A DNA stretch of 64,000 bases from Comamonas piscis (GCF_014109725.1 NZ_CP058554.1:5135076-5199075); one strand, 5' to 3'; shown: positions 16,901-26,493, counted from the stretch's first letter. Translations and numbers: made by a program. The notes: generated from the sequence alone by a model not told the origin.

Positions 16901-17159
16901 CCACTATTACCTTATGAAGGTATAGATGATTCTAATAAGTCACTTCTGATCGGCGCAATCATTCCCTGCATCCCGCTGTCACTCAGGCTGGGGGCGGGAC
17001 GCAGGAATCTGATATTTAGATAGCAAACATGCAATAGCTGGCTTGCTTCTGACCAGAGAAACCACAGACAACAACAAGGCCCATGAATCGTAACAAAGCG
17101 TATGTTATTTGCGACGACCACGGTGCATGGCAGTGCTGGCAGATGACGCCAGCCCGGCC

Positions 17160-17519
17160 TTACATGGTCATTGCGCTTTCGACGTCGGTCACCTTGCGGC
17201 GTGCCAGCGCCAGGTTGGCGCGCTTGTTGTCCAGCACGTAGTACACAAAGATGCCGGCCAGGCGCGAGCAAGGACGGATGATGTGGTACTGCTTGCCCAA
17301 GGTGATGAGGATGTCGTCGATATTCTCGTTCAGGCCCAGGGCCTTGATGGTCTTCATCTTGGCGCGCACCACTTCGGTGTTACCGGCAGCTGCCAGCTCC
17401 ATGTCCACGCCGGTGCCAGCGCTGGCCAGCATCATGCCGCTGTTGTAGTCCACAACTGCTGCGCACAGGGCGCCTTCCAGAGACATCAGATCATTCAAGC
17501 TGTCGGTCAAATTCGCCAT
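17160..17519 (-). CDS. Roadblock/LC7-like small protein, copy 2
   Basis: This 119-aa protein aligns without gaps to the gene at 16511-16870 and shares its Roadblock-like pattern (EGALCAAVVDYNSG, NTEVVRAKMKTIKALG, IDDILITLGKQYHIIRP). Differences concentrate at the N-terminus and in the C-terminal strand-helix (DNKRANLALARRKVTDVESAMTM). A recent local duplication is the simplest explanation, with the two genes now under separate leaders 289 bases apart. Putative role: a homo- or heterodimeric signalling subunit. A ribosome binding site, CAGGAG, precedes the ATG. Confidence 0.75.
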   Translation of the reverse strand: MANLTDSLNDLMSLEGALCAAVVDYNSGMMLASAGTGVDMELAAAGNTEVVRAKMKTIKALGLNENIDDILITLGKQYHIIRPCSRLAGIFVYYVLDNKRANLALARRKVTDVESAMTM

Positions 17520-17916
17520 GGAACACTCCTGAGATAGGCTGAGGCACGCGAGAAATTACTGCCACCAGATGAAAATGATTGTATCTGATCATTTCTGATT
17601 TTCATCAAGCTTTGCGCGCTTTTTCTGACGGGCTGCTACTTTTCGGCAACAGCTGTGCTATGAGCGGGGCGCGCTGTGCGGCATGCAGGCCAGCAGCCTT
17701 TCCTGGGCAGCATCTATATATGGATGATCGATCAGCTCATGCGATCTATCGAAGCAGAAACAAGCCATTCAGCCGCCAACAGGCTTTGATTACATCCATA
17801 AAAGTCATAGTTCAATGTGTTTTTAATGGATTGATTGCTGTGGTGGGTATGGAATAAAGTGTGCTGATGGGTGCTGTAGCACCCTTGAGCTTGTTAAGTA
17901 TTGAAAGGTAGACACC
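17520..17916. other. intergenic region between Roadblock copy 2 and glcB
   Basis: This 397-base AT-richer gap holds the two divergent promoters. On the minus strand TTGATGAAAATCAG at 17595-17608 matches 9 of 10 bases of an FNR/Anr box, and TACAAT (17578-17583 on plus) could be a -10 box. These sit within nested inverted repeats (GATGAAAAT at 17568-17576 with its complement at 17598-17606, and AAATGAT at 17573-17579 with 17588-17594). I see no gene. The glcB promoter is not obvious. Confidence 0.4.
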
Positions 17917-20109
17917 ATGACTGAACGCACCACCGTCCACGGCCTGCAAGTGGCCAACGCCCTGTACAACTTTGTCAACACCGATGTACTGCCCGGCACT
18001 GGCGTGGAGCCTGCTGCGTTCTGGCAGGGCTTTAATGCCCTCGTCCAAGACCTGGCGCCCAAAAACGCAGCGTTGCTGGCCGAGCGTGACCGCCTGCAAA
18101 CAGAGCTGGACAGCTGGCACAAAGCCCACCCTGGCCCGATCGCCGACATGCCCGCCTACCGCGCGTTTCTGACCCAGATCGGCTACCTAGTTGAACAGCC
18201 CCAAGACGTGAAGGCCAGCACCGAGAACGTGGACTGCGAGCTGGCCGTGCAAGCCGGCCCGCAGCTGGTGGTGCCCATCCTCAACGCCCGCTACGCACTG
18301 AATGCGGCCAATGCCCGCTGGGGCTCGCTGTATGACGCGCTCTACGGCACCGATGTGATCAGCGAAGACGGCGGTGCAGAAAAGGGGAAAGGCTACAACC
18401 CCGTGCGCGGAGCCAAGGTCGTCGCTTATGCGCGCCAGTTTTTGGACCAGGCTGCGCCGCTGGCCCAGGGTTCGCATGCGGATGCCACCAGCTACACGGT
18501 TGAAGGCGGCAAGCTGGTCGTGTCCCTCAAGGACGGTAGCAAGACCGGCCTGCAGGATGCCGCCAAGTTTGTCGGCTACCAGGGCGATGCGGCAGCGCCC
18601 AGCTCGGTGCTGCTGAAGAACAACGGCATCCATATCGACATCATCATCAACAAGGCCACGCTCATTGGCAGCAGCGATGCCGCCGGCGTCTCCGACGTAG
18701 TGGTGGAAGCGGCGCTGTCGACCATTCTCGACTTGGAAGACTCAGTCGCCGCCGTGGATGCCGAAGACAAGGTCAACGGCTACGCCAACTGGCTGGGCAT
18801 TCTCAAGGGCAGCCTGACCGAGTCCTTCGACAAGGGCGGCAAGACGGTGACCCGTGGCCTGAACGCCGACCGCGAATATACGGCAGCCAATGGCGACCAG
18901 CTCAAGCTCCATGGCCGCTCGCTGATGTTCCTGCGCAATGTCGGCCACCTGATGACCAATCCGGCCATCCTCTGGGGCGCCGACAAGAAAGAGATCCCTG
19001 AAGGCATCATGGACGCCGTGGTGACCACGGCGATCGCGATGCATGACCTGCAAGCCAAGGGCGCCAACGGCATCCGCAACAGCCGCACCGGCAGTGTCTA
19101 TATCGTCAAGCCCAAGATGCATGGCCCCGCCGAAGCGGCTTTTGCCGATGAGCTGTTTGGCCGCGTCGAGCAAATGCTGGGCCTGCCTGCCAACACCGTC
19201 AAGCTGGGCATCATGGACGAAGAGCGCCGCACCACGGTGAACTTGAAGGCCGCCATTGCCGCAGCCCCTGCGCGCGTGGCCTTCATCAACACCGGCTTCC
19301 TGGACCGCACCGGCGACGAAATGCACACCGCCATGTATGCCGGCCCGATGGTGCGCAAGGCTGACATGAAGACCTGCGCCTGGCTGCCGGCTTATGAAAA
19401 GAGCAATGTGCTGGTGGGCCTGACCATGGGCCTGCGCGGCCGCGCCCAGATCGGCAAGGGCATGTGGGCCATGCCCGACCTGATGCAAGCCATGCTGGAG
19501 CAGAAGATTGCCCAGCCCAAGGCGGGCGCCAACACCGCCTGGGTGCCCTCTCCCACCGGCGCCACCCTGCATGCGCTGCACTACCACCAGGTCAATGTGG
19601 CCGAGGTGCAAAAAGAGCTGGAAAAGACCAGCGCCGACACCGAGCGCGACAACCTGCTCAACGCCATCCTGCAAGTACCTGTGGCCACCAACACGAACTG
19701 GAGCGACGCCGAGAAGCAGCAGGAAGTGGACAACAACGTGCAGGGCATCCTCGGCTATGTCGTGCGCTGGATCGACCAGGGCGTGGGCTGCTCCAAGGTG
19801 CCCGACATCCACAACGTAGGCCTGATGGAAGACCGCGCCACCCTGCGCATCTCCAGCCAGCACATCGCCAACTGGCTGCAGCACGGCATCGTGACCGAAG
19901 CGATGGTGCGCGACAGCTTTGCCCGCATGGCCAAGGTGGTCGATGGCCAGAACGCTGGCGACGCCGCCTATAAGAGCCTGGCAGCCCACCCACAGGGCGC
20001 CGCCTTCCAGGCCGCACTGGACCTGGTCTTCAAGGGCAAGGAACAGCCCTCGGGCTATACCGAACCCCTGCTGCACGCCTGGCGCCTGAAGGTCAAAGCC
20101 GGCGCCTAA
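17917..20109 (+). CDS. glcB: malate synthase G
   Basis: It condenses glyoxylate with acetyl-CoA to malate, the second step of the glyoxylate bypass and of glycolate use. The 730-aa length matches the monomeric G isoform (E. coli 723 aa) rather than the shorter A isoform. Recognisable parts are the N-terminal helical clasp, the TIM-barrel segment VVVEAALSTILDLEDSVAAVDAEDKV, the long RNSRTGSVYIVKPKMHG strand with active-site residues, and GVGCSKVPDIHNVGLMEDRATLR, the C-terminal catalytic Asp region. It stands alone, with its own terminator, and is divergent from the Roadblock gene. Confidence 0.97.
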   Translation: MTERTTVHGLQVANALYNFVNTDVLPGTGVEPAAFWQGFNALVQDLAPKNAALLAERDRLQTELDSWHKAHPGPIADMPAYRAFLTQIGYLVEQPQDVKASTENVDCELAVQAGPQLVVPILNARYALNAANARWGSLYDALYGTDVISEDGGAEKGKGYNPVRGAKVVAYARQFLDQAAPLAQGSHADATSYTVEGGKLVVSLKDGSKTGLQDAAKFVGYQGDAAAPSSVLLKNNGIHIDIIINKATLIGSSDAAGVSDVVVEAALSTILDLEDSVAAVDAEDKVNGYANWLGILKGSLTESFDKGGKTVTRGLNADREYTAANGDQLKLHGRSLMFLRNVGHLMTNPAILWGADKKEIPEGIMDAVVTTAIAMHDLQAKGANGIRNSRTGSVYIVKPKMHGPAEAAFADELFGRVEQMLGLPANTVKLGIMDEERRTTVNLKAAIAAAPARVAFINTGFLDRTGDEMHTAMYAGPMVRKADMKTCAWLPAYEKSNVLVGLTMGLRGRAQIGKGMWAMPDLMQAMLEQKIAQPKAGANTAWVPSPTGATLHALHYHQVNVAEVQKELEKTSADTERDNLLNAILQVPVATNTNWSDAEKQQEVDNNVQGILGYVVRWIDQGVGCSKVPDIHNVGLMEDRATLRISSQHIANWLQHGIVTEAMVRDSFARMAKVVDGQNAGDAAYKSLAAHPQGAAFQAALDLVFKGKEQPSGYTEPLLHAWRLKVKAGA

Positions 20110-20165
20110 AGACCGCCGAACCCGGGCACGCCCCGGCAGTCCCTGCTACCAGGGAATCGCAGCTG

Positions 20166-20196
20166 ACAGCCCCCTCACGCAGGGGGCTGTTTTTTT
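20166..20196 (+). terminator. terminator of glcB
   Basis: A perfect 10-bp stem (20166-20175 with 20181-20190, loop CACGC) is followed by a T-run of seven, 56 bases after the stop. Confidence 0.93.
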
Positions 20197-20262
20197 GCAA
20201 AAGCCCAGCCCCCAGCAGACCTTGGCATCGACAGGCCTCAGGCCAAGCACTACGATGCGCGC

Positions 20263-21108
20263 ATGGTGCAAATAAAATTCATTCGCAATGGCGGCTGGCT
20301 GTCCGGCCTGTTGGGCATGGCCTTGCTGGCCGGTTGCGCGAGCCCGCCGCCCACAACGGTATCCCCGGCCAACGCCGAGTTCGACCTGTCCGCCACGGCA
20401 GGCTCCAAAGCACCCGATGTGCTGCTATTGGGCGAGCAGCATGATGCCGCCGCGCACCAGCAGTGGCAGCAGGCCACGGTGGCGCGCTGGGCCGCGCAAC
20501 AGCAACTGGCCGCTGTCGTACTGGAGATGGCCGACGCAGGCCACAGCACCCAGGGCCTGGCCCCCAGCGCCAGCGAAGCCCAAGTGCAGCAGGCGCTGGC
20601 CTGGAATGACAAAGGCTGGCCTTGGCGCCACTACGGCCCGGCGGTGATGACAGCGGTGCAGGCGGGTGTGCCCGTGCTGGGCGGCAACCTGCCACGCGCG
20701 CAGATGCGTGAGGTAATGCAGCAAACCCGCTGGGACAGCCACCTGCCCGCCACCGCATGGCAGCGCCAGTTGGATGCGATTGCCGACGGACACTGCGGCC
20801 TGTTGCCCGCCAGCCAGTTGGCCCCGATGGCACGCATCCAGCTCGCCAAGGACGAAAGCATGGCCAAGACCGCTGCCTCCCAGCTGCAGCAGGGCAAGAC
20901 AGTGCTGCTGATCGCCGGCCGCGGCCATGTGCTGCGCAGCATCGGTATCCCCACCTGGCTGCCTGCGGGCACCCGCTCGGTGGTAGCGATTGGCCAGGCC
21001 GGCGACCAGGCCCAGGCGGATGCCACCGACCGCGACTGGGTACACAGCACCCCGGCGCTGCCGGCCCAGGACCACTGTGCGGCGCTGCGCGAGAAGTGGA
21101 AAAAGTAA
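20263..21108 (+). CDS. ChaN-family lipoprotein
   Basis: The 281-aa protein has a lipoprotein signal peptide with lipobox LLAGC (Cys25) and is predicted to be membrane-anchored. The ChaN/PhuW fold (formerly DUF399) is seen in LLLGEQHDAAAHQQW, AVVLEMAD, and GRGHVLRSIGIPTWL near the C-terminus. Members bind heme or are iron-regulated in some bacteria, and heme handling is a reasonable but unproven role here. It ends four bases before the convergent garD stop. Confidence 0.87.
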   Translation: MVQIKFIRNGGWLSGLLGMALLAGCASPPPTTVSPANAEFDLSATAGSKAPDVLLLGEQHDAAAHQQWQQATVARWAAQQQLAAVVLEMADAGHSTQGLAPSASEAQVQQALAWNDKGWPWRHYGPAVMTAVQAGVPVLGGNLPRAQMREVMQQTRWDSHLPATAWQRQLDAIADGHCGLLPASQLAPMARIQLAKDESMAKTAASQLQQGKTVLLIAGRGHVLRSIGIPTWLPAGTRSVVAIGQAGDQAQADATDRDWVHSTPALPAQDHCAALREKWKK

Positions 21109-21112
21109 GGTT

Positions 21113-22690
21113 TCAGGTCACCGGAGCCGGGTTGAATAGCACCAGCGCATTGTGCAGCTGCCATTCCTCGGCCCAGGTCTTCTTGCGGCCGCTGGCCACC
21201 TCCAGCATCAGCTGGAACATCTCCCAGCCGATGTCCTCGATGCTCGCCTCGCCATCGGCAATGCGCCCGGCGTTCACATCCATCAGGTCATGCCAGCGGC
21301 GTGCCAGATCGCTGCGTGTGGCCACCTTGATCACAGGCACCTGCGCCAGCCCATACGGCGTGCCGCGCCCGGTGGTGAACACATGCAGGTTCATGCCGGC
21401 GGCCAGTTGCAGGGTGCCGCAGATAAAGTCGCTCGCGGGCGTGGCGGCATAGACCAGGCCGCGCTCAATGCCGCGCTCGGCCAGCCTCTGGCCGGGTGAC
21501 AGCACGCCGGTAATCGGCGCCGTGCCGCTCTTGATGATCGAGCCCATGGCCTTTTCCACAATGTTAGACAGGCCGCCCTTCTTGTTGCCCGGCGTGGTGT
21601 TGGCGCTGCGGTCCACCTTGCCCTTGTCCAGGTAGGCGTCGTACCAGGCCATCTCGTCGATCATCGCCTGCGCCACCTCGGGGCTGGAGGCGCGGGAGGT
21701 CAGCTGGTCGATGCCATCGCGCACCTCGGTCACTTCGCTGAACATCACCGTGGCACCGGCGCGCACCAGCAGATCAGTGCAAAAGCCGACGGCCGGGTTG
21801 GCGGTGACGCCGCTGAAGGCATCGCTGCCGCCGCACTGCACGCCTACCACCAAGGCACTGGCTGGCACGGTCTCGCGGCGGCGCTGGTTCAGCCGTGCCA
21901 GGTGGGCCTCGGCCCGCGTCATGATGGATTGCACCATCGACATAAAGCCCACATGCGCTTCGTCCTGCAGGCAGACCACATCGAGCGCGGGTGCGCGCTC
22001 ATCGGTGATGGGGAAGGAGCCCGGCGGCAGCAGGCGCTCGGGCTGCAGCTTTTCGCAGCCCAGACTGACGACCATCACCTCACCGCCAAAGTTCGGGTTG
22101 TGGCTGATATTGCGCAAGGTGCGCTGCGGTATCTCGGCGCCCACCGCATCGATGGCCACGCCGCAGCCATAGCTGTGCTCCAGCCCGACGACATCGTCGA
22201 CCTGCGGGTAGCGGGGCAGCAGCTCGGCCTTGATGCGGCGCACCGCAAAATCCAGCACGCCTGCCACGCACTGCACCGTGGTGGTGATGGCCAGAATATT
22301 GCGGGTGCCCACCGTGCCATCGGCATTGCGGTAGCCCTCAAAGGTATAGCCCTCCAGCGGCGGCAGATCGGGGGCTGGCACGGTGGCGATCGGCAGGCCT
22401 TCGAGCGAGCGGGCTTCGGGCATCTGCAGCAGGCGCTCATGCACCCAGCTGCCTGCTGCAATGGCCTGGCGCGCATAGCCGATCACCACGTTGTAGCGGC
22501 GCACGGCCTCGCCTTCTGCCAGGTCCACCAAGGCGACCTTGTGGGCCTGCGGCACCGCCTCGACCAGGCGCAGGCCTGAAGGCAACACCGTGCCGGCGGG
22601 CAGACCGCCGTCATTGGCGATGATCGCGACGTTGTCCGCCGCATGCATGGAAATCGAAAGTGGGGTCGTTGTGGCTTGTGTCATATCCAT
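21113..22690 (-). CDS. garD: galactarate dehydratase
   Basis: It dehydrates galactarate (mucate) to 5-keto-4-deoxy-glucarate. The 525-aa protein has an N-terminal SAF-like domain (about 15-90) and the large UxaA/GarD catalytic region: VGTRNILAITTTVQCVAG, GLEHSYGCGVAIDA, VVGVQCGGSDAFSGVTANPAVG and GRGTPYGLAQVPVIKVATRS. Length fits E. coli GarD (523 aa) better than altronate dehydratase, though the families are close. It is the last gene of the minus-strand uronate cluster. ATGs lie at 22690 and 22684; the former has a weak AGAGAG site. It is separated from the Bug gene by two hairpins. Confidence 0.9.
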   Translation of the reverse strand: MDMTQATTTPLSISMHAADNVAIIANDGGLPAGTVLPSGLRLVEAVPQAHKVALVDLAEGEAVRRYNVVIGYARQAIAAGSWVHERLLQMPEARSLEGLPIATVPAPDLPPLEGYTFEGYRNADGTVGTRNILAITTTVQCVAGVLDFAVRRIKAELLPRYPQVDDVVGLEHSYGCGVAIDAVGAEIPQRTLRNISHNPNFGGEVMVVSLGCEKLQPERLLPPGSFPITDERAPALDVVCLQDEAHVGFMSMVQSIMTRAEAHLARLNQRRRETVPASALVVGVQCGGSDAFSGVTANPAVGFCTDLLVRAGATVMFSEVTEVRDGIDQLTSRASSPEVAQAMIDEMAWYDAYLDKGKVDRSANTTPGNKKGGLSNIVEKAMGSIIKSGTAPITGVLSPGQRLAERGIERGLVYAATPASDFICGTLQLAAGMNLHVFTTGRGTPYGLAQVPVIKVATRSDLARRWHDLMDVNAGRIADGEASIEDIGWEMFQLMLEVASGRKKTWAEEWQLHNALVLFNPAPVT

Positions 22691-22706
22691 TACTCTCTGG
22701 CGCGGG

Positions 22707-22766
22707 GCACCAGCAGCTTAACGTGCTGGTGCAACCCGGCCGCGCGGCCCTGTCAGGCACAGGGCC
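22707..22766 (-). other. two intercistronic hairpins between the Bug gene and garD
   Basis: A 9-bp stem (22707-22715 with 22724-22732) and an 8-bp stem (22746-22753 with 22759-22766) sit side by side with no T-run on either side. They may slow exonucleases or reduce expression of the distal garD gene. Confidence 0.55.
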
Positions 22767-22778
22767 GGCTGCTCACGG

Positions 22779-23780
22779 TCAATCCGCCTTGATGCCGGCG
22801 GCCTGGATCACCTGCGCCCATTTGGCCACCTCGGCCTTCTGGAACTCGGCCAGCTCGGCCGGCGTCATTGTCGACGGCTGCATGCCAAAGGCCTTCAGGC
22901 GCGTCTGCACTTCGGGCGTGGCGACGATCTTCATGATCTCGGCATGCAGGCGGTCCACCACGGCCTTGGGCGTGCCCGCTGGCGCAAACACGGCCTGCCA
23001 GGAGCCCATGTCAAAGCCCTTTTCGCCGGCCTCGGCAATGGTTGGCACATCGGGCAGGGATTCCAGGCGCTTGGAGCTGGTCACCGCAATCGGGCGCAGC
23101 TTGCCGGCCTGGATATGCGGGCCCACCACCAGGGCGGTATCAAACATCATGTCGACCTGGCCGCCCATGACATCCTGCACCGCAGGGCCGCTGCCCTTGT
23201 AGGGCACATGGGTGAACTTGACCCCCGTCTGGTAGGCCAGCAGCTCCAGCGCCATGTGGTTGGAGGTGCCGCTACCGGGCGATGCCGAGGTCAGCCCGCC
23301 GCTCGATGCCTTGGCCTTGCTGCCGGCCATCACATCGGCCAAGGTCTTGTAGGGGCTGGAGGCCGGCACCACCAGCACCAGCGGGCCCGAGCCCAGCATG
23401 GCGACCGGCGTGAAGGACTTGACCGGGTCGTAGTCGAGCTTGGAGTAGAGGCTGACATTGATCGCATGCGAGCTGATGGTGCCGCCCAGGATGGTGTAGC
23501 CATCAGGCGTTGCGCGCGCCGCCAGTGCCGAGCCCACGCTGCCACCCGCCCCGCCCTTGTTCTCGATGATCATCGGCGTGCCCAGCGCCTTGCCCAGCGG
23601 CTGGGCAATCACGCGCGCCAGGGTATCGGTGTTGCCGCCGGGCGGAAACGGCACCATGTAGGTGATGGATTTGCCGGTGGGCCAGCTGCTTTGCGCCAGC
23701 ACGGAGGTGCTGGCCAGGCCGCTGCCCAGCAGCAAGGCGCTGGCTGCGAGGGAGCTTTGGATCAGGGTTCTGCGTTGCAT
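22779..23780 (-). CDS. Bug-family (TctC) periplasmic solute-binding protein
   Basis: The 333-aa protein has a signal peptide (about 1-30, MQRRTLIQSS through VLAQ) and the tripartite tricarboxylate receptor fold: SITYMVPFPPGGNTDTLAR, IIENKGGAGGSVGS, FTHVPYKGSGPAVQDVMGGQVD and PDVPTIAEAG. Bug proteins bind small carboxylates; the cluster suggests an aldarate or uronate ligand. No TctA or TctB membrane genes are nearby, so it may borrow a distant TctAB pair or act as an orphan sensor. The ATG at 23780 begins the signal peptide. It lies between gudD and garD, both dehydratases of aldarates. Confidence 0.9.
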   Translation of the reverse strand: MQRRTLIQSSLAASALLLGSGLASTSVLAQSSWPTGKSITYMVPFPPGGNTDTLARVIAQPLGKALGTPMIIENKGGAGGSVGSALAARATPDGYTILGGTISSHAINVSLYSKLDYDPVKSFTPVAMLGSGPLVLVVPASSPYKTLADVMAGSKAKASSGGLTSASPGSGTSNHMALELLAYQTGVKFTHVPYKGSGPAVQDVMGGQVDMMFDTALVVGPHIQAGKLRPIAVTSSKRLESLPDVPTIAEAGEKGFDMGSWQAVFAPAGTPKAVVDRLHAEIMKIVATPEVQTRLKAFGMQPSTMTPAELAEFQKAEVAKWAQVIQAAGIKAD

Positions 23781-23836
23781 GGATGTCTCCTTGGTTTGTA
23801 ATCGTCGAAAGGCAGGTTCAATAAATTCGGTGTAGC

Positions 23837-25132
23837 TCAAAAACGCGGCTGCTTGCCGTCAAAACTCGGGTCGTACTTGCGCATCTGGCCCAGGTCATCG
23901 CGGTTGCGGATGCCGCAGTGCAGGTAGTTGTCATGCAGGCGGGCCAGCGCGTTGCGGTCCAGGCGCACGCCCAGGCCTGGCGTGTTGGGCACGCGCAGGC
24001 TGCCGGCTTCAAACTGCAGGCGCCCGCCTTCGATGACTTCCTCGTCCTGCCAGGGGTAGTGGGTGTCGCAGGCATAGGTGAGCAAGGGCACGCTGGCGCA
24101 GAGGTGCGTCATCGCCACCAGGCTGATGCCCAGGTGCGAGTTGCTGTGCATCGACAGCCCCAGGTCAAAGGTGCGGCACAAGGTGGACAGGCGCTGCGTG
24201 GCGCGCAGGCCGCCCCAGTAGTGGTGGTCGCTCAGCACAATCTTCACCGGGCAGCCCATTTCCGCATTGCGCCGGAACTCGGCAAAATCAGTCACCACCA
24301 TATTGGTGGCCAGCGGCACCTCGCAGGCGCGGGCCACGGCCGCCATGCCGTCCAGCCCGGGCGCCGGGTCTTCGTAGTACTCCAGCACGCCGCGCAGCTT
24401 GTCGACAATGCGCAGGCTGGTTTCCACCGTCCAGTTGGCATTCGGATCAATGCGCAAAGGCAGGCCGGGAAAGGCCTCGGCCAGGGCCAGAATGCCGGCC
24501 GCTTCCTCATCGGGCGGCAAGGCGCCCGCCTTCAACTTGATGCTCTGAAAACCGTACTGGCCGATCATGCGCTGGGCCTGCGCCACCAGCTGCTGCGGGG
24601 TCAGCGCCTCGCCCCAGGCATCGGGCGCATAGGGCTGACCGGCATGCTCGGCGTATTTGTAGAACAGGTAGGCCGAGAACGGCACGCTGGGGCGCGCTGC
24701 GCCTCCCAGCAGATCGACCACCGGCGCATTCGCCATCTGCCCTTGCAGATCGAGCATGGCCACCTCAAAAGCACTGACCACCTTGGCCACCGTTTTGGAC
24801 ACATGGGTGCCCGGCGCCAGCGATACCTGCTGGCCCAGAAACTCCGACACTGTCTGCACCGGTGGTGCCACCAGCGCGGCCACCCGCTGCTCCATCTCGT
24901 TCAGCGCCCAGGGCGACAGCCCCACCAAGGCCGGCGCCGCCTTGGCCAGCGCATCGAGCATGGGCTGGTCGCCATAGCTCTCGTTGATCCCCACCAGGCC
25001 CGAGGCGGTCTCGATCTCGATGATGGAGCGCAGCGCCCAGGGTTCATGGATGCCGGCAGCATTGAGCAGCGGCGGATCGCGGAAGGCAATCGGCGTGATG
25101 CGAATATGGCGAATAGCGTGTGAGGTACTCAT
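23837..25132 (-). CDS. gudD: glucarate dehydratase
   Basis: An enolase-superfamily enzyme that dehydrates D-glucarate (often also L-idarate) to 5-keto-4-deoxy-glucarate. In this 431-aa protein the catalytic pattern can be read in order: Lys-x-Lys (SIKLKAG), metal ligands Asp (RIDPNANW), Glu (YYEDPAPG) and Asn (LATNMVVTDF), then Asp (VLSDHHYWGG) and the His base (SMHSNSHLGISL). This set is the GudD pattern. It sits 55 bases downstream of the TRAP large permease and ahead of the Bug gene. Confidence 0.92.
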   Translation of the reverse strand: MSTSHAIRHIRITPIAFRDPPLLNAAGIHEPWALRSIIEIETASGLVGINESYGDQPMLDALAKAAPALVGLSPWALNEMEQRVAALVAPPVQTVSEFLGQQVSLAPGTHVSKTVAKVVSAFEVAMLDLQGQMANAPVVDLLGGAARPSVPFSAYLFYKYAEHAGQPYAPDAWGEALTPQQLVAQAQRMIGQYGFQSIKLKAGALPPDEEAAGILALAEAFPGLPLRIDPNANWTVETSLRIVDKLRGVLEYYEDPAPGLDGMAAVARACEVPLATNMVVTDFAEFRRNAEMGCPVKIVLSDHHYWGGLRATQRLSTLCRTFDLGLSMHSNSHLGISLVAMTHLCASVPLLTYACDTHYPWQDEEVIEGGRLQFEAGSLRVPNTPGLGVRLDRNALARLHDNYLHCGIRNRDDLGQMRKYDPSFDGKQPRF

Positions 25133-25187
25133 CGTGAAAGCGCAGAAGAAAGCAGAAGGGGTGAACGGGAAGGGGTGGCGCGGATGC

Positions 25188-26483
25188 TCAACGCACGGTC
25201 ATGAACATCTGCGGCAGCCAGGTGGTGAAGGCCGGCACAAAGGTGACTAGGCCGAGCGCAAAAATCAGCGCGCCATAAAAGGGCCAGATGGTGCGCATGA
25301 CGGTACCCACCGACACACCGCCAATGGCGCAGCCGACAAACTGGGTAGTACCGACCGGGGGCGTATTCAGGCCCAGCGCGCAGTTGATCAGCAGCACAAT
25401 GCCGAACTGCACCGAGCTCATGCCGTAGTGCTGGGCAATCGGCAAGAAGATGGGCGTACACAGCAAGATGGTGGCCGCCATGTCGAGGAAGGTGCCGAGC
25501 AGGAACAGGATGATGTTGATCAGCAGGAACACCATCCAGGGCGTGGTCGTCACCTGGGACAGCATCTGGCCGGTGAGCTCGGCCACGCCGTAGAGGCTGA
25601 TGAGATAGCCAAAGGTGCTGGAGATGCCGATCAGCAGCAGGATGATGCCGGTGTTGCGCACCGCCTTGGAGGCGGCTTTGACAAAGTGCGACCAGCTGAG
25701 CGACCGGTAGACAAACACCGTCAGCGCCAGCGCATACAGCACGGCCACCACGGCCGATTCGGTGGCGGTGAACACGCCCGACAGAATGCCGCCCAGAATC
25801 AGCACCACCACAAACAGGCCCGGCAGCGCAGCGGCCAGACTGCGCCCCACCACCTGCCAGCCGGGGAAGGTGCCAGCCGGGTAGCCGCGCCGGCGCGCCA
25901 CCCAGTAGGCGGCGCCCAGGTTGCACAAGGTGAGGATCAGCGCCGGTATGATGGCCGCCAGAATCAGCGCTGCAATCGACACCTTGCCGCTGGCCGCCAG
26001 CGCATAGATGATGATGTTGTGGCTGGTCGGCATCAGCGCACCCACCAGGGCCGCATGCGTGGTCACGTTGACGGCATAGTCCGCGTGGTAGCCCTCTTTC
26101 TTCATCATCGGGATCATCACCGCGCCCATGGCCGAGACATCGGCCACCGGCGAGCCCGAGACGCCGCCAAACAAGGTGCAGGCCACCACGTTGGACATGC
26201 CCAGGCCGCCGCGCACATGGCCGATCAGCGCCCGCGCAAAGTTGACGATGCGGTCGGCAATGCCGCCATGCAGCATCAGCTCACCGGCAAAGATGAAGAA
26301 GGGAATCGCCAGGAAGGAGAACACCCCCATGCCGGCGGTCATCTGCTGAAAGCCCACCTCCAGCGGCAGCCCCTCATAGGCCAAAGTGGCTAAGGCCGAC
26401 AAGCCAATGGAGAAGGCCACCGGCACGCCCAGCAGCAGCAGGACGGTAAAGCTCAGGCTCAGAATCAGCAAGGCTGTGGTCAT
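25188..26483 (-). CDS. TRAP transporter large permease (DctM type)
   Basis: The 431-aa integral membrane protein has about 12 hydrophobic segments and is the ion-coupled translocating subunit of a TRAP transporter. Family signatures include GVPVAFSIGLSA near the start, FLAIPFFIFAGELM, and the loop LINCALGLNTPPVGTTQF near the C-terminus. The ATG at 26483 is 10 bases after the small-permease stop, so the two are coupled. Clustering with uronate genes suggests uptake of galacturonate, glucuronate or aldarates. Confidence 0.94.
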   Translation of the reverse strand: MTTALLILSLSFTVLLLLGVPVAFSIGLSALATLAYEGLPLEVGFQQMTAGMGVFSFLAIPFFIFAGELMLHGGIADRIVNFARALIGHVRGGLGMSNVVACTLFGGVSGSPVADVSAMGAVMIPMMKKEGYHADYAVNVTTHAALVGALMPTSHNIIIYALAASGKVSIAALILAAIIPALILTLCNLGAAYWVARRRGYPAGTFPGWQVVGRSLAAALPGLFVVVLILGGILSGVFTATESAVVAVLYALALTVFVYRSLSWSHFVKAASKAVRNTGIILLLIGISSTFGYLISLYGVAELTGQMLSQVTTTPWMVFLLINIILFLLGTFLDMAATILLCTPIFLPIAQHYGMSSVQFGIVLLINCALGLNTPPVGTTQFVGCAIGGVSVGTVMRTIWPFYGALIFALGLVTFVPAFTTWLPQMFMTVR

Positions 26484-26493
26484 CGCCGCGCTC

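Noticed and set aside
17020..17159. A third small gene between the Roadblock-like copies
   Set aside because: The gap lacks a frame with a ribosome binding site or similarity to the paralogues.
22700..22770. A riboswitch between the Bug gene and garD
   Set aside because: The two hairpins have no conserved loop pattern of a known class such as ACGR loops, and no expression platform was visible.
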